Shown here: positions 35,051 to 47,378 of the stretch, one piece after another
Layout of the letters: the number at the start of each line of letters is the position of its first letter
Position numbering within the stretch: position 1 is the first letter of the stretch
NCBI RefSeq assembly: GCF_007992175.1
Contig: NZ_BJZT01000005.1
Span: forward strand, 219,976-283,975
Length of the DNA stretch: 64,000 nt
Direction: 5' to 3'
DNA from: Methylobacterium haplocladii
GTDB taxonomy: Bacteria; Pseudomonadota; Alphaproteobacteria; Rhizobiales; Beijerinckiaceae
Program-made: the position numbers and the translations under genes
The notes under the pieces: model-generated
Seen by the model: only the letters and a program-made list of their open reading frames with translations
Told to the model about the DNA's origin: nothing
Databases searched by the model: none

Positions 35051-35189
35051 GTCGGATCGGTCTCGATGGTGGGCGTTGGTGGCGCGACAGGGCCGCGGCC
35101 GGCATGGTAGCTCCCCGAAACGCGAGGAACGGTCGGGCGGCTCTTAGCAGGGCCACCTGGGAAAGACGACGGGGCGTCGGGGCATGACG

Positions 35190-36320
35190 ATGAAGCGCGC
35201 GATCGGCCTGATGAGCGGCACCTCTCTCGACGGGGTCGACGTCGCCCTGATCGAGACCGACGGCGAGCGGGTGCAGATCACCAAGGGCCGCAACAACTTC
35301 CTCGATCCGCTGGGGCCGACCGGCTACCGCGGCTACGAGGAGGAGGAGCGCACGCTGCTACGCCGGGCGACCCGCGACGCCGAGAGCGTGATCCTGCCGA
35401 GCGACCGGCCCGGACACCTGCCGGAGGCCGAGGTCTTCGTCACCCGGGCGCATGCGGAAGCGGTCGAGCGCTTCCTCGCCGACAACGGCCTGAGCGCGGC
35501 CGACATCGAAGTGATCGGCTTCCACGGCCAGACCGTGATCCACCGGCCCCAGGCGCGCATCAGCATCCAGATCGGCGACGGCCAGGCGCTGGCCGACCGC
35601 GTCGGCATTCCCGTCGTGTCGGACCTCCGCCGGGCCGACATCGACGCGGGCGGGCAGGGGGCGCCGCTGGTGCCGATCTTTCACAAGGCGCTCGCCGAAG
35701 CCGCGGGCTTCGAGGGCGCCTTCGGCATCCTCAACATCGGCGGCGTCGCCAACGCGACGCTGATCGACTCACGCGGCGGCGTCGTCGCCTTCGACACGGG
35801 CCCCGGCAACGCGCTGATCGACGAGTGGATGCAGGAGCGCGAGAACAAGAACCTCGACGACGGCGGCCGCACCGCCGCCCGCGGCAAGCCCGACGACCAG
35901 CTGCTCGCCTGGCTGCTGCAGCACCCGTTCTTCGCCAAGACCCCGCCGAAGTCCCTCGACCGCAACTGGTTCTCCCACAAGCTCGCCGGGCAGCTCTCCA
36001 CCGAGGACGGCGCCGCCACGCTCACGGCCTTCACGGCGCGGGCCGTGCTGCTCGCCCTCGACCACGCCCCGGAGCGGCCGACGCGTTGGGTGATCGCAGG
36101 CGGGGGCGCCAAGAACGGCGAGCTGATGCGGCTGCTCACCACCCTGCTCGACGCCGAGATCCTGATGGCCGACGCCATCGGCTGGTCCTCCGCCTTCCTT
36201 GAGGCGCAGGCCTTCGCCTACCTCGCCATGCGCACGCTGAAGGACCTGCCGATCACGTTCCCAAGTACGACCGGGGTGAGCCGGCCGATTTCGGGGGGCG
36301 TGCTGTCGCGGCCGCGGTGA
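35190..36320 (+). CDS. anmK: Anhydro-N-acetylmuramic acid kinase
   Basis: This 376-residue ASKHA-fold kinase phosphorylates and opens 1,6-anhydro-MurNAc recovered from peptidoglycan turnover. It begins with RAIGLMSGTSLDGVDVALIE and has GFHGQTVIHRP, NIGGVANATLI and FDTGPGNALIDEWM, all typical of AnmK. The ATG at 35190 is preferred to that at 35184 because it aligns with the family start. No other recycling enzyme is adjacent; the divergent tyrS neighbour is a common pairing. Confidence 0.94.
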   Translation: MKRAIGLMSGTSLDGVDVALIETDGERVQITKGRNNFLDPLGPTGYRGYEEEERTLLRRATRDAESVILPSDRPGHLPEAEVFVTRAHAEAVERFLADNGLSAADIEVIGFHGQTVIHRPQARISIQIGDGQALADRVGIPVVSDLRRADIDAGGQGAPLVPIFHKALAEAAGFEGAFGILNIGGVANATLIDSRGGVVAFDTGPGNALIDEWMQERENKNLDDGGRTAARGKPDDQLLAWLLQHPFFAKTPPKSLDRNWFSHKLAGQLSTEDGAATLTAFTARAVLLALDHAPERPTRWVIAGGGAKNGELMRLLTTLLDAEILMADAIGWSSAFLEAQAFAYLAMRTLKDLPITFPSTTGVSRPISGGVLSRPR

Positions 36321-36356
36321 GCGGTCTTGCGCCGCACCAGTTCTGCCATCCCCCAA

Positions 36357-36500
36357 CGATCCTCATGCTGAGGCGCCCGCGCCAGCGGGCCTCGAAGCAC
36401 GGCCGACGCTCCTGCAGGCCGACCAGCGGCTCGTGATCTTGGAGGAACCGATACCGTGCTTCGAGGCCGCTCCGCGGCACCCAGCATGAGGAGCGTGGCA
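36357..36500. repeat. Intergenic palindromic element, type C copy 2
   Basis: GGCCTCGAAGCACGG (36389-36403) is exactly complementary to 36454-36468, and outer arms around CCTCATGCTGAGG and CCAGCATGAGGAG pair as well. Its interior GCGCCCGCGCCAGCGGGCCTCG also occurs in the palindrome after nasA, identifying a dispersed family. It fills the gap between anmK and the next gene. Confidence 0.78.
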
Positions 36501-36623
36501 GGTGCCAGTTGTGGCATCGCCTGAGGACAGAACCTGGAGGTCCGTCACATTGGCTCCGGACGATCTCGCACCGGGTCGCGGCGGCGGCTAGGCTTGGCCG
36601 AAGGTCGAGCCGGAGACGATGGA

Positions 36624-37592
36624 ATGGAGCAGCAGCTTCGCACGGGCGCCGTCGCCATCGGAATCCTGCTGACCGGCATCGTGCCGGCCGCGGCCTTCGA
36701 CTGCGCCAAGGCCCGCCTCCCCATCGAGACGGCGATCTGCGCCGACCACGCCGCCAAGGCCTCGGACGACGCCATGGAGGCCGCCTTCGAGACCCTGCGC
36801 CCGGCCCTCGCCGGCCCGCAGAATCAGGCGGCGCTCGACGACCAGCGCGCCTGGCTCAAGCAGCGCAACACGGACTGCCTGCGGAACAAGACTCCTGCAT
36901 CCTGCATCGCGGACGCGAACCGCGCCCGCATCGGCATCCTCACCGCCCAGCCGGAATCCGGCCCCGGCCTGGAACGCCGGCCGCAGCCGTTCTTCGTCCG
37001 TCAGGCCGGCAGTCGCGCCAAGGTCGACGTGGCCCTTCAACTCTACAAGTTTGCCGAGCCGGCCTCTCCCGGCGAGCGGCTCCTGAACGCCCGCACCGAC
37101 GAAACCGCCGCCAAGACCGACTTCAGGAAGGAGGAGCCGGAGGACCGCGACTGGAGCCGCGAGGAGAGCTGGACGATCGCCTATGCCTCGCCCGTCTTCC
37201 TCTCGGTCTGGGCCGCGAGCTACGATTACAGCGGCGGCGCCCATGGCAGTACCGGCGGCCGGGGCATCCACATCGACTTGCGTAGGGGCCGCATCCTCAC
37301 CTTCGCCGACCTGTTCGACGCCAAGGCCGCCACCGAGATCGAGAGACGCTGCCTCAAGCAGATCAAGGCCGAGAAGATCGAGCGCGGCGCCGGCGACGAC
37401 GACCAGACCGATCTGCCCAAGCAGGTGGCGGAGGTGGTGAAGGACCTCGGCAACTGGTCCATCAAGGAGAAGGCCGCCTCGGTCTATTTCGCCCACTATG
37501 CCATCGCCTCCTACGCCAAGGGCACCTATGACTGCGACCTGCCGATGGACGTGCTGAACACGCTGTCGAAGGTGCCGCTGCCGCCGCGTTGA
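36624..37592 (+). CDS. Secreted LprI-like/DUF3298 protein
   Basis: This 322-residue protein has a signal peptide ending AAAFDCAKA. Next comes a cysteine-containing LprI-like segment ([18 protein letters not shown], with [15 protein letters not shown]) and then a DUF3298-like domain ([34 protein letters not shown]). LprI-type domains occur in lysozyme inhibitors, and DUF3298 occurs in RsiV, which binds lysozyme. A lysozyme-sensing or inhibiting role is plausible but unproven. The ATG at 36624 gives a proper signal peptide; an upstream TTG at 36594 is less likely. Confidence 0.75.
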   Translation: MEQQLRTGAVAIGILLTGIVPAAAFDCAKARLPIETAICADHAAKASDDAMEAAFETLRPALAGPQNQAALDDQRAWLKQRNTDCLRNKTPASCIADANRARIGILTAQPESGPGLERRPQPFFVRQAGSRAKVDVALQLYKFAEPASPGERLLNARTDETAAKTDFRKEEPEDRDWSREESWTIAYASPVFLSVWAASYDYSGGAHGSTGGRGIHIDLRRGRILTFADLFDAKAATEIERRCLKQIKAEKIERGAGDDDQTDLPKQVAEVVKDLGNWSIKEKAASVYFAHYAIASYAKGTYDCDLPMDVLNTLSKVPLPPR

Positions 37593-37657
37593 GCGATGGC
37601 CGTCATGCGCCTGGGCGTTTGTGCCTCCCGGCCTCCCGCGCTAGAGCGGGCCTCACG

Positions 37658-38764
37658 ATGTCCCACAACACGTTCGGCCACCTGTTCCGCGTCACCACCT
37701 TCGGCGAGAGCCACGGGGTCGCCCTCGGCTGCGTGGTCGACGGCTGCCCGCCCGGCCTCGCGCTGGAGGTGGAGGAGATCCAGGCAGAGCTCGACCGGAG
37801 GAAGCCCGGCCAGTCACGCTTCACCACGCAGCGCCGCGAGCCCGACGAGGTCAGGATCCTGTCCGGCGTCTTCGCCGACGACCGCACCGGAGGACGCCAG
37901 CTCACCACCGGGACGCCGATCGCGCTGGTGATCGAGAACACCGACCAGCGCTCGAAGGACTATTCCGAGATCCGAGACAGCTACCGCCCGGGTCACGCCG
38001 ACTACGCTTACGACGTCAAGTACGGGTTTCGCGACTATCGCGGCGGTGGGCGTTCCTCGGCCCGCGAGACGGCGGCGCGGGTCGCGGCAGGCGCCATTGC
38101 GCGCAAGGTGCTGCCGGGCGTCAGCATCCGCGCCGCGCTGGTGCAGATGGGGCCGCACGCCATCGACCGCGCGAACTGGGATTGGGACGAGGTCGGCCGC
38201 AATCCCTTCTTCTGTCCGGATGCCGCCGCAGCCGCGACCTACGAAAAATTCCTCGACGAGATCCGAAAAACCGGCTCGTCGATCGGTGCGGTGATCGAGG
38301 TGGTGGCCGAGGGCGTGCCCGTCGGCCTCGGCGCGCCGGTCTACGGCAAGCTCGATGCTGATCTCGCGGCGGCGATGATGTCGATCAACGCGGTCAAGGG
38401 TGTCGAGATCGGCGACGGCTTCGCCTCGGCTGCGCTCCGCGGCGAGGACAACGCCGACGAGATGCGCTCCGGCAACGATGGCCCCGCCTTCCTCGCCAAC
38501 CATGCCGGCGGCGTCCTCGGCGGCATTTCCACCGGGCAGCCGGTGGTGGTGCGCTTCGCGGTGAAGCCGACCTCCTCGATCCTGACGCCGCGCCGCACCG
38601 TCACCCGAGACAATCGCGACGTCGAGATCGTCACCAAGGGCCGCCACGATCCCTGCGTGGGCATCCGCGCCGTCCCTGTGGCTGAGGCCATGATGGCGTG
38701 CGTGCTCGCCGATCACTATCTGCGCCATCGCGGGCAGGTCGGCGAACCGGCCCGCGGCGCCTGA
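37658..38764 (+). CDS. aroC: Chorismate synthase
   Basis: This 368-residue enzyme makes chorismate from EPSP using reduced FMN, the last shikimate step. The three family signatures are visible: [18 protein letters not shown], the arginine-rich [18 protein letters not shown], and the C-terminal [20 protein letters not shown] 37658 begins the conserved [20 protein letters not shown]. The ribB start lies 20 bases after its stop, so the two are likely co-transcribed. Confidence 0.95.
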   Translation: MSHNTFGHLFRVTTFGESHGVALGCVVDGCPPGLALEVEEIQAELDRRKPGQSRFTTQRREPDEVRILSGVFADDRTGGRQLTTGTPIALVIENTDQRSKDYSEIRDSYRPGHADYAYDVKYGFRDYRGGGRSSARETAARVAAGAIARKVLPGVSIRAALVQMGPHAIDRANWDWDEVGRNPFFCPDAAAAATYEKFLDEIRKTGSSIGAVIEVVAEGVPVGLGAPVYGKLDADLAAAMMSINAVKGVEIGDGFASAALRGEDNADEMRSGNDGPAFLANHAGGVLGGISTGQPVVVRFAVKPTSSILTPRRTVTRDNRDVEIVTKGRHDPCVGIRAVPVAEAMMACVLADHYLRHRGQVGEPARGA

Positions 38765-38784
38765 ACAAGAATTCGGAACGGACA

Positions 38785-39864
38785 GTGACCCAGCATTCCC
38801 GCGTCTCCGAGGCCGTCGAGGCCTTCGCCCGTGGCGAGATCGTCGTCGTGACCGACGACGACGATCGCGAGAATGAGGGCGACCTCGTCGTCGCCGCCTC
38901 GCTCTGCACACCGGAAAAGATGGCGTTCATCATCCGCAACACGTGCGGCATCGTCTGCGCGCCGGTGACGCTCGACGAGGCGCGCCGGCTGAACCTCGCC
39001 CCAATGGTCGCCTCGAACGACGCGCCGCTGGGCACGGCTTTCACGGTGACGGTCGACGTGAAGCATGGGCTGACCACGGGCATCTCGGCCGAGCAGCGCT
39101 GCAACACGGTGCGGGCGCTGGCCAACGGCAACATGGGCGCGACGGATTTCGTGCGCCCCGGCCATGTCTTCCCGCTGATCGCCCGCGACGGCGGCGTGCT
39201 GATGCGCTCGGGCCATACGGAAGCCGCCGTCGACCTCTGCAAGCTCGCCGAACTGCCGCCCGTCGGCGTGATCTGCGAGCTCGCCAACGACGACGGCACC
39301 GTGATGAAGGGGCCGCAGATCGACGCCTTCGCCGAGACGCACGGCCTCAAGCGCGTCTCCGTCGCCGACATGATCGCCTACCGCCAGGCCCGCGACCGGC
39401 TAGTCGAGCGCGTCGGCAGCTTCCCGGTGAAGACCGAGCACGGCCCGATGACGGGCTACGCCTACGTCACGCCCTTCGAGACGATCCAGCAATTCGCCTT
39501 TGTGCACGGCGAGATCGGCGACGGGCGCGACGTGCTGGTACGCCTGCACCGCTCGAACGTGGTTGCCGACGTGATCGAGGGCGGCCGGCAGATCGACTGC
39601 GTGATGCGTCGCTTCGCGAAGGAGGGCAGGGGGATCCTCGTCTACCTGCGCGACGGCACCGCCGGCGTCCCGCTCTCGCGCTATGCGGAGGAGGGCGCCG
39701 AGGCGCAACGCGTGCGGCAGTGGCGCGAGGTCGGCCTCGGCGCCCAGATCCTGCGCGACCTCGGCGTCAGCTCGATCCGCAACCTCGCGACCTCGTCGCG
39801 CGCCTATGTCGGGCTGTCGGGTTTTGGGATCGAGCTTTTAGGGGATGAGCCGCTGGAGGGGTAA
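38785..39864 (+). CDS. ribB: 3,4-dihydroxy-2-butanone 4-phosphate synthase with degenerate GTP cyclohydrolase II half
   Basis: The 359-residue chain has a complete N-terminal RibB domain (VVVTDDDDRENEGDLVVAAS, RNTCGIVCAP, GHTEAAVDLCKLA), which makes the four-carbon unit of riboflavin. The C-terminal half resembles RibA, but the zinc-binding cysteines are missing: the expected HSxCxTGDxxxSxxCDC region reads RLHRSNVVADVIEGGRQIDC. It should therefore lack cyclohydrolase activity, and RibA must be encoded elsewhere. The GTG at 38785, behind CGGAACGG, is the chosen start. Confidence 0.9.
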   Translation: MTQHSRVSEAVEAFARGEIVVVTDDDDRENEGDLVVAASLCTPEKMAFIIRNTCGIVCAPVTLDEARRLNLAPMVASNDAPLGTAFTVTVDVKHGLTTGISAEQRCNTVRALANGNMGATDFVRPGHVFPLIARDGGVLMRSGHTEAAVDLCKLAELPPVGVICELANDDGTVMKGPQIDAFAETHGLKRVSVADMIAYRQARDRLVERVGSFPVKTEHGPMTGYAYVTPFETIQQFAFVHGEIGDGRDVLVRLHRSNVVADVIEGGRQIDCVMRRFAKEGRGILVYLRDGTAGVPLSRYAEEGAEAQRVRQWREVGLGAQILRDLGVSSIRNLATSSRAYVGLSGFGIELLGDEPLEG

Positions 39865-39958
39865 AGGCCCCTTCGAGCGCAAGCCCTCCCTCGGCCGCGA
39901 GCTTGCGGATTTACACATCGCCGACGGCGACGATGCATTGCCCGCTCCATGGCGCTCT

Positions 39959-40065
39959 CCTCCCCCTTGCGGAGAGGAGGTAGGAGGTGGGGGTGCTGCA
40001 GACGGGACCGGGACGCTCGGTCCTGAACCACCCCCACCCCCTGACCCCTCCTCGCAAGGGGGAGG
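39959..40065. repeat. Intergenic palindromic element, type D
   Basis: CCTCCCCCTTGC (39959-39970) pairs with GCAAGGGGGAGG (40054-40065), and inner GGTGGGGGTG and CACCCCCACC blocks also pair. It occupies most of the 315-base gap between ribB and the HAD gene. No gene is believed in this gap. Confidence 0.75.
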
Positions 40066-40179
40066 GAAACGCGCTTTGGCTGAAAGCCCTTGTCGTGTGC
40101 GAAGCCGACTTGTGCACCCGCAAGCCCCTCGGCGGGGGTGAGATCCGCGTCGCCAATCTCGAACCACCGAAGGCTTACA

Positions 40180-40851
40180 GTGACCGAAGGTCTACTCTTT
40201 CCGGGCCGGAGCTTCGCCGCGTTCCTCTTCGACATGGATGGCACGGTGCTGACCTCGATCGCCTCTGCCGAGCGGGTCTGGTCGCGCTGGGCGGCGCGTC
40301 ACGGCCTCGATGTCGCGGCCTTCCTGCCGACGATCCACGGGGTGCGCACCGTGGAGACCATCGCCCGGCTCGGCCTGCCCGGCGTCGATCCGCAAGCGGA
40401 AGCCGATGCGATCATGCAGGCCGAGATGGTGGACGTCGCCGATGTCGATCCCATCGCGGGAGCCGCCCGATTCCTCGCATCGTTGCCGCCCGAGTGCTGG
40501 GCGATCGTGACCTCGGCCCCCCGGAAGCTCGCGGAATGCAGGCTCGCAGCCGCCGGCCTGCCCCTGCCGCCGCTGATGATCGCCGCCGAGGATGTCGCGC
40601 ACGGCAAGCCCGCGCCCGACTGCTTCCGGCTCGCCGCGGACACACTTGGAGTTTCCGCCGACGCGTGTCTCGTGTTCGAGGATGCGCCGGCCGGCATCGC
40701 GGCAGCGGAGGCCGCCGACGCGGCTGTCGTCGTCATCACTGCCACGCATACGAAGGTCGTCGAATCGCGGCACCCGGCGCGGGCGAACTACGAGAACTTG
40801 GCCGTTCTGTTCGAGCCGGATGGCAGACTTACCTTGATGTCGGTCGCGTAG
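40180..40851 (+). CDS. HAD-family sugar-phosphate phosphatase
   Basis: This 223-residue haloacid-dehalogenase hydrolase has motif I FLFDMDGTVL with the nucleophilic aspartate, motif II around AIVTSAPRKLA, the lysine in AHGKPAPDC and motif IV VFEDAPAGIAAAEAA. The cap is the small helical type after motif I, typical of beta-phosphoglucomutase-like and glycerol/2-deoxyglucose-6-phosphatases. The start is GTG 40180 after the palindrome; the upstream part of the frame reads through repeat DNA. Substrate unknown. Confidence 0.88.
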   Translation: MTEGLLFPGRSFAAFLFDMDGTVLTSIASAERVWSRWAARHGLDVAAFLPTIHGVRTVETIARLGLPGVDPQAEADAIMQAEMVDVADVDPIAGAARFLASLPPECWAIVTSAPRKLAECRLAAAGLPLPPLMIAAEDVAHGKPAPDCFRLAADTLGVSADACLVFEDAPAGIAAAEAADAAVVVITATHTKVVESRHPARANYENLAVLFEPDGRLTLMSVA

Positions 40852-40874
40852 CGGACGGGTACGCGCCTGGATCC

Positions 40875-41810
<936 letters not shown>

Positions 41811-41999
41811 CCTCCCGGCGCGGAGCCGTTTCCGCGGGCAGCTCTCGCTGTCTCATCTTGGCAACAAGCGCAGCAAATGCGCAACGGTTCCGCTTGGCAA
41901 GACCAGCTTGCCACAGTCCTGGCCACGAAGCTCAGCAATATAGCGCAAACCCCATCGTGCGATCCGGCGGGGACCTTCGCCTATCGGGGCAACCACGTC

Positions 42000-42689
42000 A
42001 TGCGTTCCCATCTCGCACTCCTCGCCCTCGCCCCGCTCGGCGCGTCGCTCGCCGGCTGCATGTCGGAACGGGCTGCGTTGCCACCGGTTCAGCTCGCTGC
42101 CCTGACACCTCCCGGCACCGTCGGCCCCGGAGGCGTGAAGCCCATGGAAATCCCGCCTCCCCCGCCGTTCTTTCCGCCGGGTCCCGAGCGCGACCGTGAA
42201 TGGCTGAAGCTCGCGCCGTCCGCCCAGATCAACGATCCCGAGCTCCGGCGTACCGTCATCGATTATCCGACGAAGGAGAAGCCCGGGACGATCATCGTGT
42301 CGACGGCGGAAAAGCGCCTGTACTTCGTCATGCCGGGCGGTCAGGCGATGCGCTACCCGGTCTCCGTCGGCAAGGAAGGCGCCTCCTGGTCCGGCACGGC
42401 CAATGTCGACCGCAAGATGGAATGGCCGGACTGGAACCCGCCGAAGGAGATGCTCGCGCGCAAGCCCGAGCTGCCCACACGGCTCGAAGGCGGCCCGCTC
42501 AACCCGATCGGCGCGCGCTCGCTGTTCCTCGCTCAGAACGGCAAGGACACGCTGTTCCGCATCCACGGCACCAACGAACCCGAGAAGATCGGCCAATCGG
42601 TCTCGTCCGGCTGCATCCGGATGCTCAATGAGGATGCGATGGACCTCTATACCCGCGTTCCGATCGGGACGAAGGTCGTGGTGCTCTAG
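42000..42689 (+). CDS. L,D-transpeptidase lipoprotein (YkuD domain)
   Basis: This 229-residue envelope enzyme has a lipoprotein signal with LAGC lipobox (cysteine near residue 20). A proline-rich linker (PPPPPFFPPGPERDR) leads to a YkuD catalytic domain. The active site is RIHGTNEPEKIGQSVSSGCI followed by RM, with histidine, serine and cysteine in place. It likely forms 3-3 peptidoglycan links or attaches proteins to peptidoglycan, acting in the periplasm. The ATG at 42000 gives the lipoprotein signal and is preferred to the much longer open frame. Confidence 0.92.
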   Translation: MRSHLALLALAPLGASLAGCMSERAALPPVQLAALTPPGTVGPGGVKPMEIPPPPPFFPPGPERDREWLKLAPSAQINDPELRRTVIDYPTKEKPGTIIVSTAEKRLYFVMPGGQAMRYPVSVGKEGASWSGTANVDRKMEWPDWNPPKEMLARKPELPTRLEGGPLNPIGARSLFLAQNGKDTLFRIHGTNEPEKIGQSVSSGCIRMLNEDAMDLYTRVPIGTKVVVL

Positions 42690-42729
42690 GCTCGCGCATC
42701 GACCCACCGGACATGAGACGCGGAGCGAC

Positions 42730-42760
42730 GGGGCGGCACAGGGTGCCGCCCCGAATTGTT
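42730..42760 (+). terminator. Intrinsic terminator after the L,D-transpeptidase gene
   Basis: GGGGCGGCA (42730-42738) pairs with TGCCGCCCC (42744-42752) around loop CAGGG. The downstream sequence GAATTGTTTT gives a moderate T tract. It lies 41 bases after the stop codon. Confidence 0.8.
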
Positions 42761-42975
42761 TTGGCGTGCACCGTCGTGCGCTCGCGCCTTCCTGCGCAAA
42801 TCGGCAAAAAGCGGCGGATTGCCGATACCATTTCGAAAGCACCAATCGTGATGGCGCTTTAACCTGAAATTCCGTTCAGATTTGGCCGTTAACCTCTGAG
42901 AGCAATCCCGGATCGTACAGTCACGACATACAGAAACACGGGACCGGCGCAACACAAGCCGGAAGGAAGCAGGAC

Positions 42976-43419
42976 ATGAGCAACGTTTCACTTCAACTCT
43001 TCTGCAACCGTATTGCCGAGGCCGGTCGCATCACGCGGGACGACGTGCGGAGCCTCAGCGAGACCTACCTTGCCGATGGCCTGACGCATCGCGACGAAGC
43101 CGACCTGCTGCTCGCTCTCGATCGGGCCGTGACCGACAAGGACGCGAGCTTCGCCGACCTGCTCATCGCCCTGGTGGTCGATTTCGCGGTCTGGGGCGAG
43201 CGCTCGACGGGTGCCGTCAATCGGGATGCCGCAGGGTGGCTCGCCGCCTCGATCGCGGGGCGCTCGGGACCGACCCCGACCGGTTCGCGGATCGCGATGG
43301 ACGTCGTGCGCGAAGCCCAATGGAGCGACGAAGCCCTCGTGGCCTTCGCCCTGGAAGCCAACCGCTGGACGCGCCAGCCCGTGGCCATGCGCCGCCAGCA
43401 TTTCGCGCTCGCCGCCTGA
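42976..43419 (+). CDS. Conserved hypothetical protein (147 aa)
   Basis: This 147-residue protein begins MSNVSLQLFCNRIAEAGRIT and is predominantly helical. It contains DEADLLLALDRAVTDKDASF and a C-terminal EANRWTRQPVAMRRQHF. A good AAGGAAG Shine-Dalgarno (42961-42967) precedes the ATG. There is no signal peptide or membrane segment. I do not recognise a named domain. It sits between a terminator and pccA, with about 150 bases before the latter, so it is probably a single-gene unit. Confidence 0.75.
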   Translation: MSNVSLQLFCNRIAEAGRITRDDVRSLSETYLADGLTHRDEADLLLALDRAVTDKDASFADLLIALVVDFAVWGERSTGAVNRDAAGWLAASIAGRSGPTPTGSRIAMDVVREAQWSDEALVAFALEANRWTRQPVAMRRQHFALAA

Positions 43420-43570
43420 ACCGAGGCACATCCCTGCAGGTAGGATCGTATTCACTTTCGCCGGTCGCCCGGCACAGCTTTCGCCGGCTGCGCAAGTGCT
43501 TTATCGGAATGCAGCCGGGGTTTGGCCCCGACGCTCGTCCGATGACGCTTCCTCCCACTTGCGGCCCGCG

Positions 43571-45574
<2,004 letters not shown>

Positions 45575-45578
45575 GCGT

Positions 45579-45839
45579 ATGCCGCGAGGACAACGGCCGC
45601 CCGGACTATCCGACCTCGCCTACGATGAGCGGGCGAAGCTTTCGGCCACGGGGCTCGACAACGAGGCTGTTGCGTTCATCGTGGTCGGCGTCGTGACGCC
45701 GGTCACCGCAGTGAATTTCGGCGTTCCGTCCGCGCCGGCCATCAGCGTCTAAACGGCGATTTTCGCCGGCATTTGGTTCTGCGCCGCGACGGACCGACAT
45801 TGGCTTGGACGACGCGTTCTACGGAGTCTCAAGCCGTGA
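45579..45839 (+). pseudogene. Small two-helix membrane protein gene with internal stop
   Basis: From ATG 45579 the frame reads LSDLAYDERAKLSATGLDNE, a hydrophobic helix (AVAFIVVGVVTPVTAV), then TAA at 45750-45752. The same frame then continues for 28 codons with a second hydrophobic segment (TAIFAGIWFCAAT) and a basic end, LGRRVLRSLKP, before TGA. The pattern LAYDERxKLxAxxLxN, helix, helix, basic tail resembles small membrane proteins I associate with this genus. I therefore read the TAA as a nonsense mutation or sequencing error rather than the true end. It overlaps the next small frame in GTGA. Confidence 0.6.
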
Positions 45840-45961
45840 ATTCCGGCCAGATCTTCGCCACCTTCGTGATCCCGGCTTTCGTCTTGACGGCAGCCTAGCT
45901 CGCCGTGCTCGCTCACGAGCGCGCTGGCCGGCGGCTCGATCGCAAGCCGCCGGGCGAGTGA
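45836..45961 (+). pseudogene. Tiny membrane protein gene with internal stop, coupled to the previous one
   Basis: From GTG 45836 the frame reads NSGQIFATFVIPAFVLTAA, then TAG at 45896-45898. It continues LAVLAHERAGRRLDRKPPGE to TGA at 45961. A 41-codon product would be one membrane helix with a charged tail. Start and previous stop share GTGA, typical of coupled genes. Both members of the pair are broken by single in-frame stops, which suggests relaxed selection on the whole unit. Confidence 0.5.
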
Positions 45962-45983
45962 CTGCCGCGAACTGCGCTCAGCC

Positions 45984-46781
45984 TCACAGCTTCTCGATCA
46001 GCGCCGTCGCTGCAGCAGGGTTGCGGACTTTCGCCCCCGAGATGAAGAACGCGAAAACGTCTCGCTTCCGCTTCTCGGACGTGTCTCCACCGATCGTCGG
46101 CAGGTCGTCCGGCACACCGCCGGCAGCATACGTGTTCAGCCGCTTCGCCCACGTGTCGAGATCAGCCTCCGAATAGCCGGTCTCGACATCGGCCCGGCTC
46201 CGCTGCAGACGGAGATAAACGAAGTCGGCCGTAACGTCGGCGATGGTCGGGTGATCGGGATCGTCGAGCACCACCTGCGCCACCTCGGCCTTCGCCTCGC
46301 GCAGGAGCGCGACGAAGGCGGGATCCGCGAAGCTCTCGTGGCCGGCCTCGACGACATGGCGCAGCGGCCGCCCGTTCCACGCCACTGGCAGCAGCTCGAG
46401 GAACGCGGCGATGTCGTCGCGGTCGAACCTCTTGGTGGCGGGCAGTTGCCAGAGGATCGGTCCGAGCTTGTCGCCCATCGCCGTCGGTCCGGTCTCGAAG
46501 AACTTTTTGATCGACTCGGCGCCCTCGGCGAGCACCCGCCGGGTCGTCGTGTAGCGCGACGCCTTCAGCGAGAACCGGAAGCCCTCGGGCGTCTCGCTCG
46601 CCCATCGGCGAAACACCTCAGGCTTCTGAGAGCCATAGAAGGTGGCATTGATCTCGATGGCGGTCAGCCGCTCGGCCATGTAGGCGAGCTCTCCGGCCTT
46701 TCGGATTTCCTTCGGGTAGAACGCCCCGCGCCACTCCTCGAAGGACCAGCCGCCGACGCCGACATGGATTTGGCCGGCCAT
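45984..46781 (-). CDS. DUF72-family protein (YecE-like)
   Basis: This 265-residue protein begins HVGVGGWSFEEWRGAFYPKE and contains NATFYGSQKPEVFRRWASET, features of the TIM-barrel-like DUF72/YecE family. Other typical elements are FRFSLKASRYTTTRRVL and the C-terminal FVYLRLQRSR. The biochemical role of the family is not established. No signal peptide is present. It is divergent from the gamma-glutamylcyclotransferase-like gene. Confidence 0.9.
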   Translation of the reverse strand: MAGQIHVGVGGWSFEEWRGAFYPKEIRKAGELAYMAERLTAIEINATFYGSQKPEVFRRWASETPEGFRFSLKASRYTTTRRVLAEGAESIKKFFETGPTAMGDKLGPILWQLPATKRFDRDDIAAFLELLPVAWNGRPLRHVVEAGHESFADPAFVALLREAKAEVAQVVLDDPDHPTIADVTADFVYLRLQRSRADVETGYSEADLDTWAKRLNTYAAGGVPDDLPTIGGDTSEKRKRDVFAFFISGAKVRNPAAATALIEKL

Positions 46782-46903
46782 CAGGCGGGCCGCCCGTCTG
46801 TGGAATTCCGCCGCACGAAACGTCCCCGATCCCTTGTCCGCCGCTTGCCCGAGCTTATCGCCTCGGCCACGCGTCTCAAGCCCAGCACTCCCGCAAGGAC
46901 CTC

Positions 46904-47335
46904 ATGCCGCTCTACTTCGCCTACGGCGCCAACATGGATGCGGCCGAAATGGCGATCCGCTGCCCGGGCTCGCGGCTGATCGGTCGTGGCCGCCTCAACC
47001 GTCACCGCTTCATCATCATGAAGGAGGGCTACGCCTCCGTGGTGCGGGCTCCCGGCTCCACCGTGTGGGGCGTGCTCTGGGAGCTCTCGCTTTCCGATGT
47101 ACCGGCGCTCGACCGCTACGAGGGCGTGGCCGGCGGGCTCTACGTGAAAGCCTCGCAGCCGGTCACGACGGATGTCGGAATCCGGCGGGCGCTGATCTAT
47201 TTCGGGCGCAGCACCGCAGCCGGAGTCCCGCGGCCGGGTTATCTGGAGGACGTGCTTGCGGCGGCGCAGGCTGCGCAGTTGCCCGGTCCCTACGTCCAGG
47301 AGATCCGGGGCTGGCTGCGGCGGGCGCGGGCTTGA
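46904..47335 (+). CDS. Gamma-glutamylcyclotransferase-like (AIG2) protein
   Basis: This 143-residue protein has the family start LYFAYGANMDAAEMAIRCPG, with the YGxN substrate loop. The conserved acidic position appears in the segment VWGVLWELSLSDVPALDRYE. Such enzymes remove gamma-glutamyl groups as 5-oxoproline from peptides or amines. Sequence does not define the substrate. It is followed closely by acylphosphatase, probably in one transcript. Confidence 0.88.
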   Translation: MPLYFAYGANMDAAEMAIRCPGSRLIGRGRLNRHRFIIMKEGYASVVRAPGSTVWGVLWELSLSDVPALDRYEGVAGGLYVKASQPVTTDVGIRRALIYFGRSTAAGVPRPGYLEDVLAAAQAAQLPGPYVQEIRGWLRRARA

Positions 47336-47378
47336 GCCACGCCGGCGATCGCCCGAGCACGGCAGACGGAGCAGCGCA

